The notes below the pieces were generated by a model that was not told the DNA's origin, searched no databases, and worked only from the letters and a program-made list of their open reading frames with translations. DNA of 64,000 nt from Phyllobacterium calauticae (GTDB lineage: Bacteria; Pseudomonadota; Alphaproteobacteria; Rhizobiales; Rhizobiaceae). Both the position numbers and the translations under genes were made by a program. Location: assembly GCF_019991125.1 (NCBI RefSeq), contig NZ_JAGENB010000002.1:124001-188000 (forward strand). Direction: 5' to 3'. How positions within the stretch are numbered: position 1 is the first letter of the stretch; every line of letters begins with the position of its first letter. Positions 24,696-32,732 of the stretch are shown here, in pieces.

Positions 24696-25640
24696 ATGGG
24701 TAAACCGACCCTCTACGCACTTCTCGCCGGACTTTCATTGATCGCTGCGGCCTATCCCGCCAGCGCACGGATCATCATCGACTGTGAGAAGCCGGCGGCA
24801 GCGAAGGTACCGGCCCCGGCGAACCCGGTTGATCCGCTTGCGGTTACCGGTAAAACTAGCACGGCCGCCTGCGGGCAGAAGCTGCAGGCAGTGGTGCCCG
24901 CGCCAGAGAAGGCGCAGCCCATCAATATCGTTGCAACAGGCGGTGCAGGCATGTTGAAAAAGGCAGTGAAGGGCGAGATTCTTCCACAGGGCGAGAGCGC
25001 GCTGCGGGATGATCTTGCGTTCAAATACCGGCTCTACCGGCCGGATGAGCCCAATGGCGATGCGATGGTTCTCCTGCACGGTTCGGGCCAGGACGAAACC
25101 AGCCTTGTTTCCCTCGCCACCAAGATCGCGCCGCATGCGCTTCTGCTCGCCGTTCGCGGCCGGATCATGCAGGATGGCACCAGCCGGTGGTACCGCCGTC
25201 TGACGGCGGTCAGCTTCGACCAGAAGGACATTCACGTCGAGGCCAAGGCCTTCGCCGGTTTCCTGAAGCAGGCGACGGAGAAGTACAAGATCGATCTCAA
25301 CCGCACGACATTCCTCGGCTATTCGAACGGCGCAAACCTGGTTGGCGCGGTGATGATGCTCTATCCGGATATGGTCAAGCAGGCGGTGCTGCTGCGCTCC
25401 ATGCCGGTTCTGACGGAAAATACCGATGCCAATCTCGCGGGTGCGCGGGTCCTGACGGTTTCCGGCGTTGCCGACCAGACCTATGCGCCGTTCGCACCGG
25501 CGCTTGCGACCCTGCTGCGCGCGCACGGGGCAACGGTCGAGGCGAAGTCGATCAAATCCGATCATGGCCTCGGTAATGACGACGTGCGGGTTGTCAGCGA
25601 GTGGCTTTCGGGAACGAGCGCCGAGTTGAAGAAGAACTGA
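24696..25640 (+). CDS. Secreted alpha/beta-hydrolase (phospholipase/carboxylesterase type)
   Basis: A 314-residue protein with a signal peptide (MGKPTLYALLAGLSLIAAAY, cleaved near ASA-R at about 25). A Pro/Ala linker of about 80 residues precedes an alpha/beta-hydrolase domain. Oxyanion/His-Gly motif: MVLLHGSGQDETS. Nucleophile elbow: FLGYSNGANLVGA (Ser in GYSNG). The acid is likely in SGVADQTYAP and the His in SDHGLGNDD. The layout matches the predicted-esterase/phospholipase family (Abhydrolase_2). It probably acts in the periplasm; the substrate is unknown. It stands alone ahead of the leu leader. Confidence 0.85.
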   Translation: MGKPTLYALLAGLSLIAAAYPASARIIIDCEKPAAAKVPAPANPVDPLAVTGKTSTAACGQKLQAVVPAPEKAQPINIVATGGAGMLKKAVKGEILPQGESALRDDLAFKYRLYRPDEPNGDAMVLLHGSGQDETSLVSLATKIAPHALLLAVRGRIMQDGTSRWYRRLTAVSFDQKDIHVEAKAFAGFLKQATEKYKIDLNRTTFLGYSNGANLVGAVMMLYPDMVKQAVLLRSMPVLTENTDANLAGARVLTVSGVADQTYAPFAPALATLLRAHGATVEAKSIKSDHGLGNDDVRVVSEWLSGTSAELKKN

Positions 25641-25658
25641 GTTCCCTGCGAACACCTC

Positions 25659-25687
25659 TTGCATCCGGCCGGACAGTCGTTTAATTG
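25659..25687 (+). promoter_or_regulatory. Predicted promoter of the leuA leader
   Basis: TTGCAT (25659-25664), a 17-base spacer and TAATTG (25682-25687). The leader ATG is 8 bases further, the same geometry as the trp leader promoter, predicting a start at or next to the start codon. Confidence 0.55.
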
Positions 25688-25695
25688 TCTGGCCC

Positions 25696-25815
25696 ATGGA
25701 AACGCGCCAGACACATTTGTCGTCTTTTGCCAAATCCGCTTTTGCGGGTTTGACCAGCCGCGCCTATCTCCTTCCGCTTCTTCTCGACCTTATCGGCGAT
25801 CGCCGGGCTCGTTGA
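25696..25815 (+). CDS. leuA leader peptide
   Basis: A 39-residue ORF upstream of leuA containing YLLPLLLDL, a cluster of six Leu codons in eight, ending TGA at 25813-25815. No ribosome site precedes it, consistent with a leaderless message. A G/C stem with a T-run follows at once. This is the layout of a Leu-responsive transcription attenuator: stalling at the Leu codons would prevent the terminator. Leader peptides before leuA are known in alphaproteobacteria; the assignment rests on codon content and position. Confidence 0.8.
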   Translation: METRQTHLSSFAKSAFAGLTSRAYLLPLLLDLIGDRRAR

Positions 25816-25820
25816 GAGGA

Positions 25821-25855
25821 GCGTCCGGCGGTCGAAAGTGCCGCCAGGCTTTTTG
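25821..25855 (+). terminator. leuA attenuator terminator
   Basis: GGCGG (25827-25831) pairs with CCGCC (25841-25845). The stem is extended by CC/GG around one bulged A and followed by TTTTT (25850-25854). It lies just behind the leader peptide and 90 bases before leuA. Confidence 0.75.
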
Positions 25856-25944
25856 CTCCTTACCCCTTTACAAGACCATTCCAACGCTTGAAAAAGTGCC
25901 GCACGAGCGCCAGAGATGCGCAGACGGCCGGAAACGAGAAGCAA

Positions 25945-27645
25945 ATGACCGATATGACCGCTCCCCGCACCATGGGCATGCCCGATGCTCGCAAGAAATA
26001 TGAACCTTATCCGCTGGTTGATCTGAAGGACCGCCAATGGCCGTCCAAACGCATCGAAAAGGCACCGATCTGGTGTTCCGTCGATTTGCGCGATGGCAAC
26101 CAGGCATTGATTGACCCGATGGGCCACGACCGCAAGGTGCGGATGTTCGCCTTGTTGCTCGACATGGGTTTCAAGGAAATCGAGATCGGCTTTCCCTCGG
26201 CGTCGCAGACGGATTTCGACTTTGCCCGCTGGTGCGTCGAGGAAGGCAATATTTCCGACGATGTCTCCCTGCAGGTTCTGGTGCAGTGCCGTCCCGAATT
26301 GATCACCCGTACCTTTGAATCGCTGCAGGGCGCGACCAAGCCGATCATCCATTTCTACAACTCGACCAGCGAATTGCAGCGCCGGGTTGTGTTCAACAAG
26401 GATGTCGGCGGCATCAAAACCATTGCCACCGATGCGGCCAAGATGATCACCGACATGGCGGCAAAGGCCGGCGGCGGTTTCCGCTTCGAATACTCGCCGG
26501 AAAGCTTTACCGGAACGGAACTTGACGTGGCGCTGGAGATCTGCAATGCGGTCACGGAAATCGTCAAGCCGACCCCTGACAACAAGCTGATCATCAATCT
26601 GCCGTCGACGGTCGAGATGTCGACGCCGAATGTCTATGCGGACCGCATCGAGTGGATGTGCCGCCAGCTCGACAACCGTGAAAACCTGATCATTTCATTG
26701 CATCCGCACAATGATCGCGGAACGGGTATCGCCACGACGGAACTCGGCCTGATGGCGGGTGCCGACCGCGTGGAAGGCACCCTGTTCGGCAACGGCGAAC
26801 GGACGGGCAATGTCGACATCGTGACTTTGGCGCTGAACATGTTCACGCAGGGCGTCGATCCGGAAATCGACTGCTCCGATATCAACCGGATGAAGGAAGT
26901 CTACGAATATTCCAATCAGCTGGTGATTCCGGAACGTCACCCCTATGTGGGCGAGCTGGTCTATACGGCGTTTTCCGGTTCGCATCAGGATGCGATCAAC
27001 AAGGGCATGAAGGCGATCAAGCAGGCCAACAAGACCCTGTGGGAAGTGCCTTACCTGCCCATCGATCCGCAGGACGTCGGCCGCAGCTACGAGGCGATCA
27101 TCCGCATCAATTCCCAGTCCGGCAAGGGCGGCATCGCCTATATTCTTCAGGCTGACTACGGCTTGAACCTGCCGCGTGGCATGCAGGTGGAGTTCCGCGA
27201 GGACATCCAGCAGATCACCGATGAAGAGGGCAAGGAAATGCCGTCCAAGCGGATCTATGAACGGTTCATCGAGCTTTATGTCGATCAGCCGGATGCCCGC
27301 CTGAAATTCGTGGATCACCACACCTATCCCGATACGGAGCACAAGGGCATGCGCATCCTCTCGGCCGAGATCACCGATCGTGGCGAGACAAAGCGGATCG
27401 AGGGAAGGGGGACGGGCCCGGTTGACGGCTTCATCGATGCCCTGTCGCACTATCTCGGTTTCAGGCTCTCGGTCGTCAATTATTCCGAACATTCGCTCCA
27501 GCACGGTTCCGATGCGGCGGCTATCAGCTACATGGAAATCGAGCATCCGAACGGCAAGATTTTCGGTGCCGGCATCAACAAGAGCATTGTTGCCGCCTCG
27601 CTTGAGGGCATTGTCTCGGCGGCCAACCGCATCATCGGCAAATAA
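25945..27645 (+). CDS. leuA: 2-isopropylmalate synthase
   Basis: A 566-residue synthase condensing acetyl-CoA with 2-ketoisovalerate, the first committed step of Leu synthesis. The catalytic TIM-barrel has VDLRDGNQALIDPM near the start and the metal/active-site segment HPHNDRGTGIATTELGLMAG followed by TLFGNGERTGNVD. The C-terminal regulatory domain spans about residues 435-566. The ATG at 25945 is chosen because it begins the conserved MTDMTAP..ARKYEPYP region; the ORF is open upstream to 25888 without support. Controlled by the leader at 25696-25855. A terminator follows. Confidence 0.95.
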   Translation: MTDMTAPRTMGMPDARKKYEPYPLVDLKDRQWPSKRIEKAPIWCSVDLRDGNQALIDPMGHDRKVRMFALLLDMGFKEIEIGFPSASQTDFDFARWCVEEGNISDDVSLQVLVQCRPELITRTFESLQGATKPIIHFYNSTSELQRRVVFNKDVGGIKTIATDAAKMITDMAAKAGGGFRFEYSPESFTGTELDVALEICNAVTEIVKPTPDNKLIINLPSTVEMSTPNVYADRIEWMCRQLDNRENLIISLHPHNDRGTGIATTELGLMAGADRVEGTLFGNGERTGNVDIVTLALNMFTQGVDPEIDCSDINRMKEVYEYSNQLVIPERHPYVGELVYTAFSGSHQDAINKGMKAIKQANKTLWEVPYLPIDPQDVGRSYEAIIRINSQSGKGGIAYILQADYGLNLPRGMQVEFREDIQQITDEEGKEMPSKRIYERFIELYVDQPDARLKFVDHHTYPDTEHKGMRILSAEITDRGETKRIEGRGTGPVDGFIDALSHYLGFRLSVVNYSEHSLQHGSDAAAISYMEIEHPNGKIFGAGINKSIVAASLEGIVSAANRIIGK

Positions 27646-27659
27646 GCCGGACATCTGCA

Positions 27660-27686
27660 AAAGGCCGCTGTGAAGCGGCCTTTTTC
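27660..27686 (+). terminator. Rho-independent terminator after leuA
   Basis: GGCCGCT (27663-27669), loop GTGA and AGCGGCC (27674-27680), then TTTTT. A-rich before and T-rich after, so it could work in both directions. Confidence 0.88.
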
Positions 27687-27701
27687 TGTTGGGAGCGTTT
27701 C

Positions 27702-28466
27702 ATGCACCAGTTGCACGCAATCGAGATGGGTGAGGGGAAGGGAACACCCGTCGTCTTCCTGCACGGGTTTGGCGGAACCGCCGCCGGCTGGCATGCCGTC
27801 CAAACGGCGATTTCCGCTGATCATCCGACCCTTGCATTCGATCTGCCCGGCCATGGTGTATCGCTGGATTACCCCGATGCCGTGACCGCCCGCCATTTCG
27901 CGCAGGCGGTTGTTGAGGACCTCGACAGGCGCGATATTCCAAGGGTTCATCTGGTCGGCCACTCCATGGGCGGCGCAACCGCCGCGCTGGTTGCCGCCTT
28001 TGCCGCTGAAAAAGTGGCCTCGCTGACTTTGCTGGCTCCGGGCGGCTTCGGTCCCGATATCAATGGCCGGCTGCTTCGGCATTATGCGGCGGCCCGAACA
28101 TATGACGCGCTTCAGGTGGCGTTGGAGGGCATGTTCGGCTGGCGCAATCCTGTTCCTGAAGAGATGATCCGGCGCGACGTGGACCTGCGCCGGATCCCGG
28201 GACAGATCGAACGGCTCGATGCCATTCTCGCGCGAATGATGAAAGACGGTTTGCAGGGGACCATTCCCAGAGATTTCCTGCAGGCTTTCGCCATGCCGGT
28301 CACCGTTGCATGGGGGCGGCTGGACAATGTTTTGCCGGTGTATCAATCGGAAGGGCTGCCGCCGCGTTTTTCGATACATCGTTTTGACGGGGCCGGACAT
28401 ATGCTGGTCGAGGAGATTCCGGGCGAGGTCATCCATCTCATTTCGACAACTGTGCGCACAGGCTGA
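27702..28466 (+). CDS. Alpha/beta-hydrolase
   Basis: A 254-residue cytoplasmic alpha/beta-hydrolase. Oxyanion segment: VVFLHGFGGTAAGWHA. Nucleophile elbow: LVGHSMGGATAAL (Ser in GHSMGG). Acid near WGRLDNVLPV. Catalytic His in RFDGAGHMLVEE. This set fits esterase, lipase-like or C-C hydrolase members, and resembles the acyltransferase/acetoin-type hydrolases of the same fold. The substrate cannot be named. It sits after the leuA terminator and before an unrelated membrane protein, so it is probably monocistronic. Confidence 0.85.
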   Translation: MHQLHAIEMGEGKGTPVVFLHGFGGTAAGWHAVQTAISADHPTLAFDLPGHGVSLDYPDAVTARHFAQAVVEDLDRRDIPRVHLVGHSMGGATAALVAAFAAEKVASLTLLAPGGFGPDINGRLLRHYAAARTYDALQVALEGMFGWRNPVPEEMIRRDVDLRRIPGQIERLDAILARMMKDGLQGTIPRDFLQAFAMPVTVAWGRLDNVLPVYQSEGLPPRFSIHRFDGAGHMLVEEIPGEVIHLISTTVRTG

Positions 28467-28541
28467 ATTCGGACAAGTTTGTGATGCAACGACGGACGCA
28501 TATTGTTAATGATGCCTTAACCCCACTTGCCGGAAACGCCT

Positions 28542-29174
28542 ATGAGTGAGATGCACGACAAGATCAGCCCGATGGACGCCAGGCGCAGGCTCGGCGATGC
28601 CATTCGCGGTGCGCAGGTGGCAGCGGCCGACCGCGGCGATGTCGTCATCGACATGAAGGAAGCGGATCTCGCCCGGATCGAAATCCTGGCGCAGGATCTG
28701 CAGCCGGTTTTCGATGAAGTCCCTGCGGATGACGAGCAGTGGGATTTTGCCATTTCCACCGGCTTGCAGCCGCGCCTGTGGATCGATGCCACCGCGCATG
28801 TGATGATGGGCCGGGACAGGCGCACCTATCGCTTTGTCAGGGATACAAGGCTTGGGCGGAGCGTTCTGGCGGAGTCGCCCGAGGTGAAGCCGATCTCCGA
28901 CGCGGTCACCACCTACATTGCCGAGCGGATCGTCGAACGGCAGCGCATGATGGAGGGCGAACGGGTCAGCCTGCGCTCCCCGGCTGTTGCTGCGCCATCC
29001 GGCCCGGCCGAGCCCGCCCCGCAATCGGCGGCGGCACCGGCGGTCCAGTTTCGGCAGCAGCGGTCGATGGCCAATGATTTCGTCAATGCGGTCATCTGGC
29101 TGCTGATCGGTGCTTTCGCGGGTGCTGGCGCACTGCTCGCCTTTTTCTGGGACCGGCTTTCACCCTATTTCTGA
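28542..29174 (+). CDS. Hypothetical protein with C-terminal membrane anchor
   Basis: A 210-residue protein from the ATG at 28542; an in-frame TTG at 28527 would add five residues. The N-terminal 130 residues look like a small alpha/beta domain (AHVMMGRDRRTYRFVRDTRL). A Pro/Ala linker follows (AAPSGPAEPAPQSAAAPA). A single membrane segment near the end (FVNAVIWLLIGAFAGAGALL) stops a few residues before the C-terminus, so it may be tail-anchored with the domain in the cytoplasm. I do not recognise the family. It converges with the metallophosphoesterase gene, 3 bases apart. Confidence 0.75.
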   Translation: MSEMHDKISPMDARRRLGDAIRGAQVAAADRGDVVIDMKEADLARIEILAQDLQPVFDEVPADDEQWDFAISTGLQPRLWIDATAHVMMGRDRRTYRFVRDTRLGRSVLAESPEVKPISDAVTTYIAERIVERQRMMEGERVSLRSPAVAAPSGPAEPAPQSAAAPAVQFRQQRSMANDFVNAVIWLLIGAFAGAGALLAFFWDRLSPYF

Positions 29175-29177
29175 CGC

Positions 29178-30101
29178 TCAGACGGGCGCGGAAACAGCGC
29201 CGACGTGAAGCTCGTGCTCGGCTATCGTCTCGATGGTCATGGCGGCATCCACGATGCCGCGCTCCGTCATGCGGCATGACCAGCCGGATGCCGTCTTCGC
29301 GATGGCAAAGATGTTGAAACGGGCCGCCGGCTTGTGGCCGCCGAAGCTTTGGCTGGCGGAAGGCACGCAAACAACGGGTATCTTCCAGCCGGGGCCGTCG
29401 ATTGCGTAGCGTGTCGCCAGATGCGTATGGCCATGCAGGACAAGCTCCGCCCCGTGCCGCCGCACGGTCCGCTGGAACAGGCCGATGCCGAGCAGGCGCT
29501 TGTGCGACGGCGCTGCGCCGCGCACCGGCGGGTGATGGATCATGATTACCCGGAACAGGCCGCGCTTGGCGGTTTCATCGAGAATTTCGCCGAGGCGGCG
29601 TGCCTGCCGGTCGCGCAGATCGCCGGTCGCCATGAACGGTGCGGTGGCGCGGGCCGATGACACCCCGATCAGGGCGATATCGCCGCGAACCCGCAGGTAA
29701 GGGAATTCAACCGGGCGCTGTTCGGCTGCCTCGCGGTCGCCCAGCATCCATGGTGCCCAGTAGCGCCTGGTTTTTTTCAAAGCGCCGGGCACATAAGCGT
29801 CGTGATTGCCGGGGACAACGGACACGTCATGCGGATTGCCCAGGGTTTTCAGCCAGCGTTCGGCGGTCTCCAGTTCCTCATCCAGCGCCAGGTTGACGAG
29901 ATCACCCGTCACTGCCAGATGGTCCGGCGCCTGCGCCTTCAGATCGGCAACCAGGGTATCGAGCGTACCGCCGGTCATCGAGCCCTTGCGGTTGGACCGC
30001 CAGTTGATATAGCCGGTGATGCGTTTTGACACGAGCTCGCGCAGGCTCAGCGCGGGCAGGGGCGACAGGTGAATGTCGGAGATATGTGCAAGACGGAACA
30101 T
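29178..30101 (-). CDS. Calcineurin-like metallophosphoesterase
   Basis: A 307-residue phosphoesterase with the full set of metal-site motifs: AHISDIHLSP near the N-terminus, VTGDLVNLA, VVPGNHDAYVPG, MIHHPPVRG and LHGHTHLATR. No signal peptide is visible, so it is probably cytoplasmic. Relatives hydrolyse cyclic nucleotides, phospholipid headgroups or nucleotide sugars, and the sequence does not decide between them. It is divergent from the NUDIX gene at 30187 across 85 bases that contain an inverted repeat. Confidence 0.9.
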   Translation of the reverse strand: MFRLAHISDIHLSPLPALSLRELVSKRITGYINWRSNRKGSMTGGTLDTLVADLKAQAPDHLAVTGDLVNLALDEELETAERWLKTLGNPHDVSVVPGNHDAYVPGALKKTRRYWAPWMLGDREAAEQRPVEFPYLRVRGDIALIGVSSARATAPFMATGDLRDRQARRLGEILDETAKRGLFRVIMIHHPPVRGAAPSHKRLLGIGLFQRTVRRHGAELVLHGHTHLATRYAIDGPGWKIPVVCVPSASQSFGGHKPAARFNIFAIAKTASGWSCRMTERGIVDAAMTIETIAEHELHVGAVSAPV

Positions 30102-30129
30102 TATTTCAGCTTTAAGAGAGTGTAGCGTA

Positions 30130-30169
30130 GGAATCCAGTGTTAGAACCTTTGTATCGTTACTGGGTTCC
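30130..30169. repeat. Inverted repeat between divergent genes
   Basis: GGAATCCAGT (30130-30139) and ACTGGGTTCC (30160-30169) pair over 10 positions with one T-G pair. It lies between the metallophosphoesterase and NUDIX start codons, so it could be an operator or part of overlapping promoters. Confidence 0.5.
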
Positions 30170-30186
30170 CATTTAGGACCGGTGAA

Positions 30187-30657
30187 ATGGCTGACAAAAG
30201 CGTGAAATGGCGACATCGCCTGTTTCACACCTATTTTCTCCTGCGGCGCCCGATGACGTTGGGCGCGCGTGGCGTGATCCTTGACGAAGCGGCGCGGTCG
30301 GTCTTTCTCATCAGGCATACCTATGTGCCCGGCTGGCAGTTTCCCGGCGGCGGCGTGGAAACCGGCCATACGATCGAGCACACGCTGGCGAAAGAGTTGA
30401 TGGAAGAAGGCAATATCGAACTGACGGCCAGGCCGCAGCTTTTTGCCATCTATCACAATGCGCATGCCTCAAAGCGCGACCACGTCGCGCTCTATGTCTG
30501 CCGTTCGTTCCGGCAGACCGCAGCGCGGCTGCCGGACCGCGAAATCGCCGAGGCCGGATTTTTCCGGCTCGATGCCCTGCCGGAAGGCACCACCGCCGCG
30601 ACGCGGCGGCGGCTGGCCGAAATTCTCGACGGCGCCGAGATATCGCTCACCTGGTGA
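30187..30657 (+). CDS. NUDIX hydrolase
   Basis: A 156-residue NUDIX-fold protein. The motif is partly degenerate: GGGVETGHTIEHTLAKELMEEGNIEL, which has the Gly start and the L-x-E-E-G end (quoted here as GGGVETGHTIEHT and LAKELMEEGNIEL). The canonical RE-x2-EE pattern is changed to KELMEEG, so activity may differ. N-terminal basic residues precede LLRRPMTLGARGVILDEA. It likely cleaves a nucleoside-diphosphate-linked compound; the substrate is unknown. Its end lies 2 bases from the converging glutathionyl-hydroquinone reductase gene. Confidence 0.85.
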   Translation: MADKSVKWRHRLFHTYFLLRRPMTLGARGVILDEAARSVFLIRHTYVPGWQFPGGGVETGHTIEHTLAKELMEEGNIELTARPQLFAIYHNAHASKRDHVALYVCRSFRQTAARLPDREIAEAGFFRLDALPEGTTAATRRRLAEILDGAEISLTW

Positions 30658-30659
30658 GT

Positions 30660-31637
30660 TCAGAACCGGTCGCGGTCATGGGGCGCGGCAAAATCCAGCT
30701 GCGGCCCCTTGGGGATGATGCCCGTCGGGTTGATGGTTTTGTGGCTGCCGTAATAATGCGCCTTGATGTGCAGCATGTTCACGGTCCCGGCCACATCAGG
30801 CACCTGATAGAGATCGCGGGTATAGTTGGACAGGTTCGGATAGTCGGCAATGCGCTGCCGGTTGCATTTGAAATGCCCGACATAAACCGGATCGAAGCGC
30901 AGCAGGGTGGTGAACAGCCGCCAGTCCGCCTCGGTAACCCGATTGCCCGCGAGATAGCGCTGCCTGCCGAGACGCTCTTCCAGCTGGTCGAGCGTGGCAA
31001 ACAGCTGGTCGAACGCTTCCCCGTAGGCTTCCTGCGTGGTGGCAAAGCCTGCGCGGTACACGCCATTGTTGATATTGGGATAGACCAGCGCATTGACGGC
31101 GTCGATCTCGCCACGCAGGGCTTCGGGGTAGAAATCCTGTGAGGCATCGCCAAAGGCATCGAACGCCGTGTTGAGCATGCGGATGATTTCGGAGGACTCG
31201 TTCGAAACAATGGTGTTCTGCTGCTTGTCCCACAGAACTGGTACGGTCACGCGGCCGGAATAGGAAGGGTCCGCGCGCGTGTAGATTTCGTGGAGCCGTT
31301 TCGAACCGAACAGATGATCCGGTGTGGCTCCATCCACGGCATGGAAGGTCCAGCCTTCGGCGCCCATGAAGTGATCGACGACCGAAACGGAAATGACATC
31401 CTCGAGCTTCTTCAACGCGCGAAAGATCAGCGTGCGGTGCGCCCAGGGGCAGGCATAGGAAACATAGAGGTGATAGCGCCCGGCCTCGGCCTTGAAGCCG
31501 CCCTTGCCGGAAGGGCCGGCAGAGCCGTCCGCCGTCACCCAGTTGCGGAACTGCGACTCCGAACGGATGAAGCGCCCGCCGCTGTCCTTGGTGTCGTACC
31601 ACTGGTCGTGCCACTTGCCGTCAATCAGAAGACCCAT
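30660..31637 (-). CDS. Glutathionyl-hydroquinone reductase (GST family)
   Basis: A 325-residue enzyme of the ECM4/YqjG/PcpF class (xi-class glutathione transferase). The N-terminal thioredoxin-like domain carries the catalytic Cys in SYACPWAHRTLIFRAL. The C-terminal helical domain follows (YLAGNRVTEADWRLFTTLLR, FDPVYVGHFKCN). These enzymes reduce glutathionyl-hydroquinones. The ATG at 31637 is chosen because AAGGAG lies 6 bases upstream; the longer reading to 31670 has no such site. It stands alone, just beside the MITE-like element at 31703. Confidence 0.92.
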   Translation of the reverse strand: MGLLIDGKWHDQWYDTKDSGGRFIRSESQFRNWVTADGSAGPSGKGGFKAEAGRYHLYVSYACPWAHRTLIFRALKKLEDVISVSVVDHFMGAEGWTFHAVDGATPDHLFGSKRLHEIYTRADPSYSGRVTVPVLWDKQQNTIVSNESSEIIRMLNTAFDAFGDASQDFYPEALRGEIDAVNALVYPNINNGVYRAGFATTQEAYGEAFDQLFATLDQLEERLGRQRYLAGNRVTEADWRLFTTLLRFDPVYVGHFKCNRQRIADYPNLSNYTRDLYQVPDVAGTVNMLHIKAHYYGSHKTINPTGIIPKGPQLDFAAPHDRDRF

Positions 31638-31702
31638 TTCATGCTCCTTGGCTCGCAAACCTGCGTGCAACGGTAACTGCGTTTATTGCCGATTGCCTAT
31701 AC

Positions 31703-31973
31703 CTAGGGTCAGGGCCCATTAATATGATCGAAATGGCGCCTGAAACGGCAAGAAGATGCGAGGAGAGATGCGAAGGGCGGGGTCTTCCCCCGGCCGAGCA
31801 GCTCGACACTGCAGCTTGCAGCCGTTTCGGCGTCCGTAGGATACGGTCCATTTGCCCGGCTACATCGTCGCAAAGGACTTGAGAATGGATAAACATTCCC
31901 ATCGCCTTCGCTCCTTGTATCCAAACAAATGGCCGCGTACCATTTCGACCAGATTAATGGGTCCTGACCCTAG
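31703..31973. mobile_element. MITE-like element bounded by CTAG
   Basis: A 271-bp element whose ends are inverted repeats of about 39 bases (CTAGGGTCAGGRCCCATTAA, then a conserved TCGAAATGG) with about five mismatches. Both ends carry CTAG, which would fit the YTAR-type target duplication of the IS5/IS427 group. No transposase is inside; the interior has only short chance ORFs. It looks like a non-autonomous element inserted between the reductase and acetyltransferase genes. Confidence 0.75.
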
Positions 31974-32196
31974 ACACAAATGCCGTCCAAACCACCCCGG
32001 TCCAGGTGAACAGAGTGTCACTTTTTGCCATGGGCGCACGAAAATCGGTTTACGGCGGGCGGCTGAGATGCTACGCGGAAAAAAAGGAGACATTTTGTGA
32101 CAGGATTCCTCTTCATCCGACGATGAAACCCGAACCGGCGCTTGAACAGCGCGGCGGACTTTCCTGTGTTGGCCAAAGGCCATTGTCTACTCCTTT

Positions 32197-32724
32197 ATGA
32201 AGATACCCAGCATGCTGACCCATGTCGTGACCTACGCGCCGGAAGAACCGGTGCATGACGCTGCCATCGAAGACATCAACAAGGAAGCATTCGGCCCCGG
32301 CCGTTTCACCCGTGCCGCCTATCGCATCCGCGAAGGCGGTCCGCATGACCGCACCCTGTCCTTTGTCGCGCTGAACGGCGAGCATGTCGTGGGGTCGGTG
32401 CGGTTGACGCCCATCCTGATCGGCAAGACACCGGCGATGCTGCTCGGTCCGCTGGCGGTCCGGCCGGCCTGGAAGAAGCAGGGCATCGGCGCGGCGCTCA
32501 TGCGCATGTCCATGGAAGCCGCCCGGCTTGCCGGACACAAGCTTGTCATCCTGGTGGGCGACGAGCCCTATTATGCGCCATTCGGTTTCCGCCCCATTGT
32601 CGGGCATCAGATCGAAATGCCCGCGCCGGTCGAACCATCGCGGTTCCTTGCCTGCGAACTCACGCCGCGCGCCCTGAAAGACGTGCAGGGCCGGGTCCGG
32701 CATGCGGGGATTGACGGTCAGTAG
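32197..32724 (+). CDS. GNAT-family N-acetyltransferase
   Basis: A 175-residue GNAT protein of the YhbS-like type. The acetyl-CoA-binding motif A region is LLGPLAVRPAWKKQGIGAAL followed by MRMSMEAARLAGHKLVILVG, then DEPYYAPFGFRPI, typical of this group. The ATG at 32197 or 32212 are both possible, and no strong ribosome site decides. The acceptor substrate (amino acid, peptide or small amine) is unknown. The 220 bases upstream, between it and the MITE-like element, show no other gene. Confidence 0.87.
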   Translation: MKIPSMLTHVVTYAPEEPVHDAAIEDINKEAFGPGRFTRAAYRIREGGPHDRTLSFVALNGEHVVGSVRLTPILIGKTPAMLLGPLAVRPAWKKQGIGAALMRMSMEAARLAGHKLVILVGDEPYYAPFGFRPIVGHQIEMPAPVEPSRFLACELTPRALKDVQGRVRHAGIDGQ

Positions 32725-32732
32725 CCCGGTAT

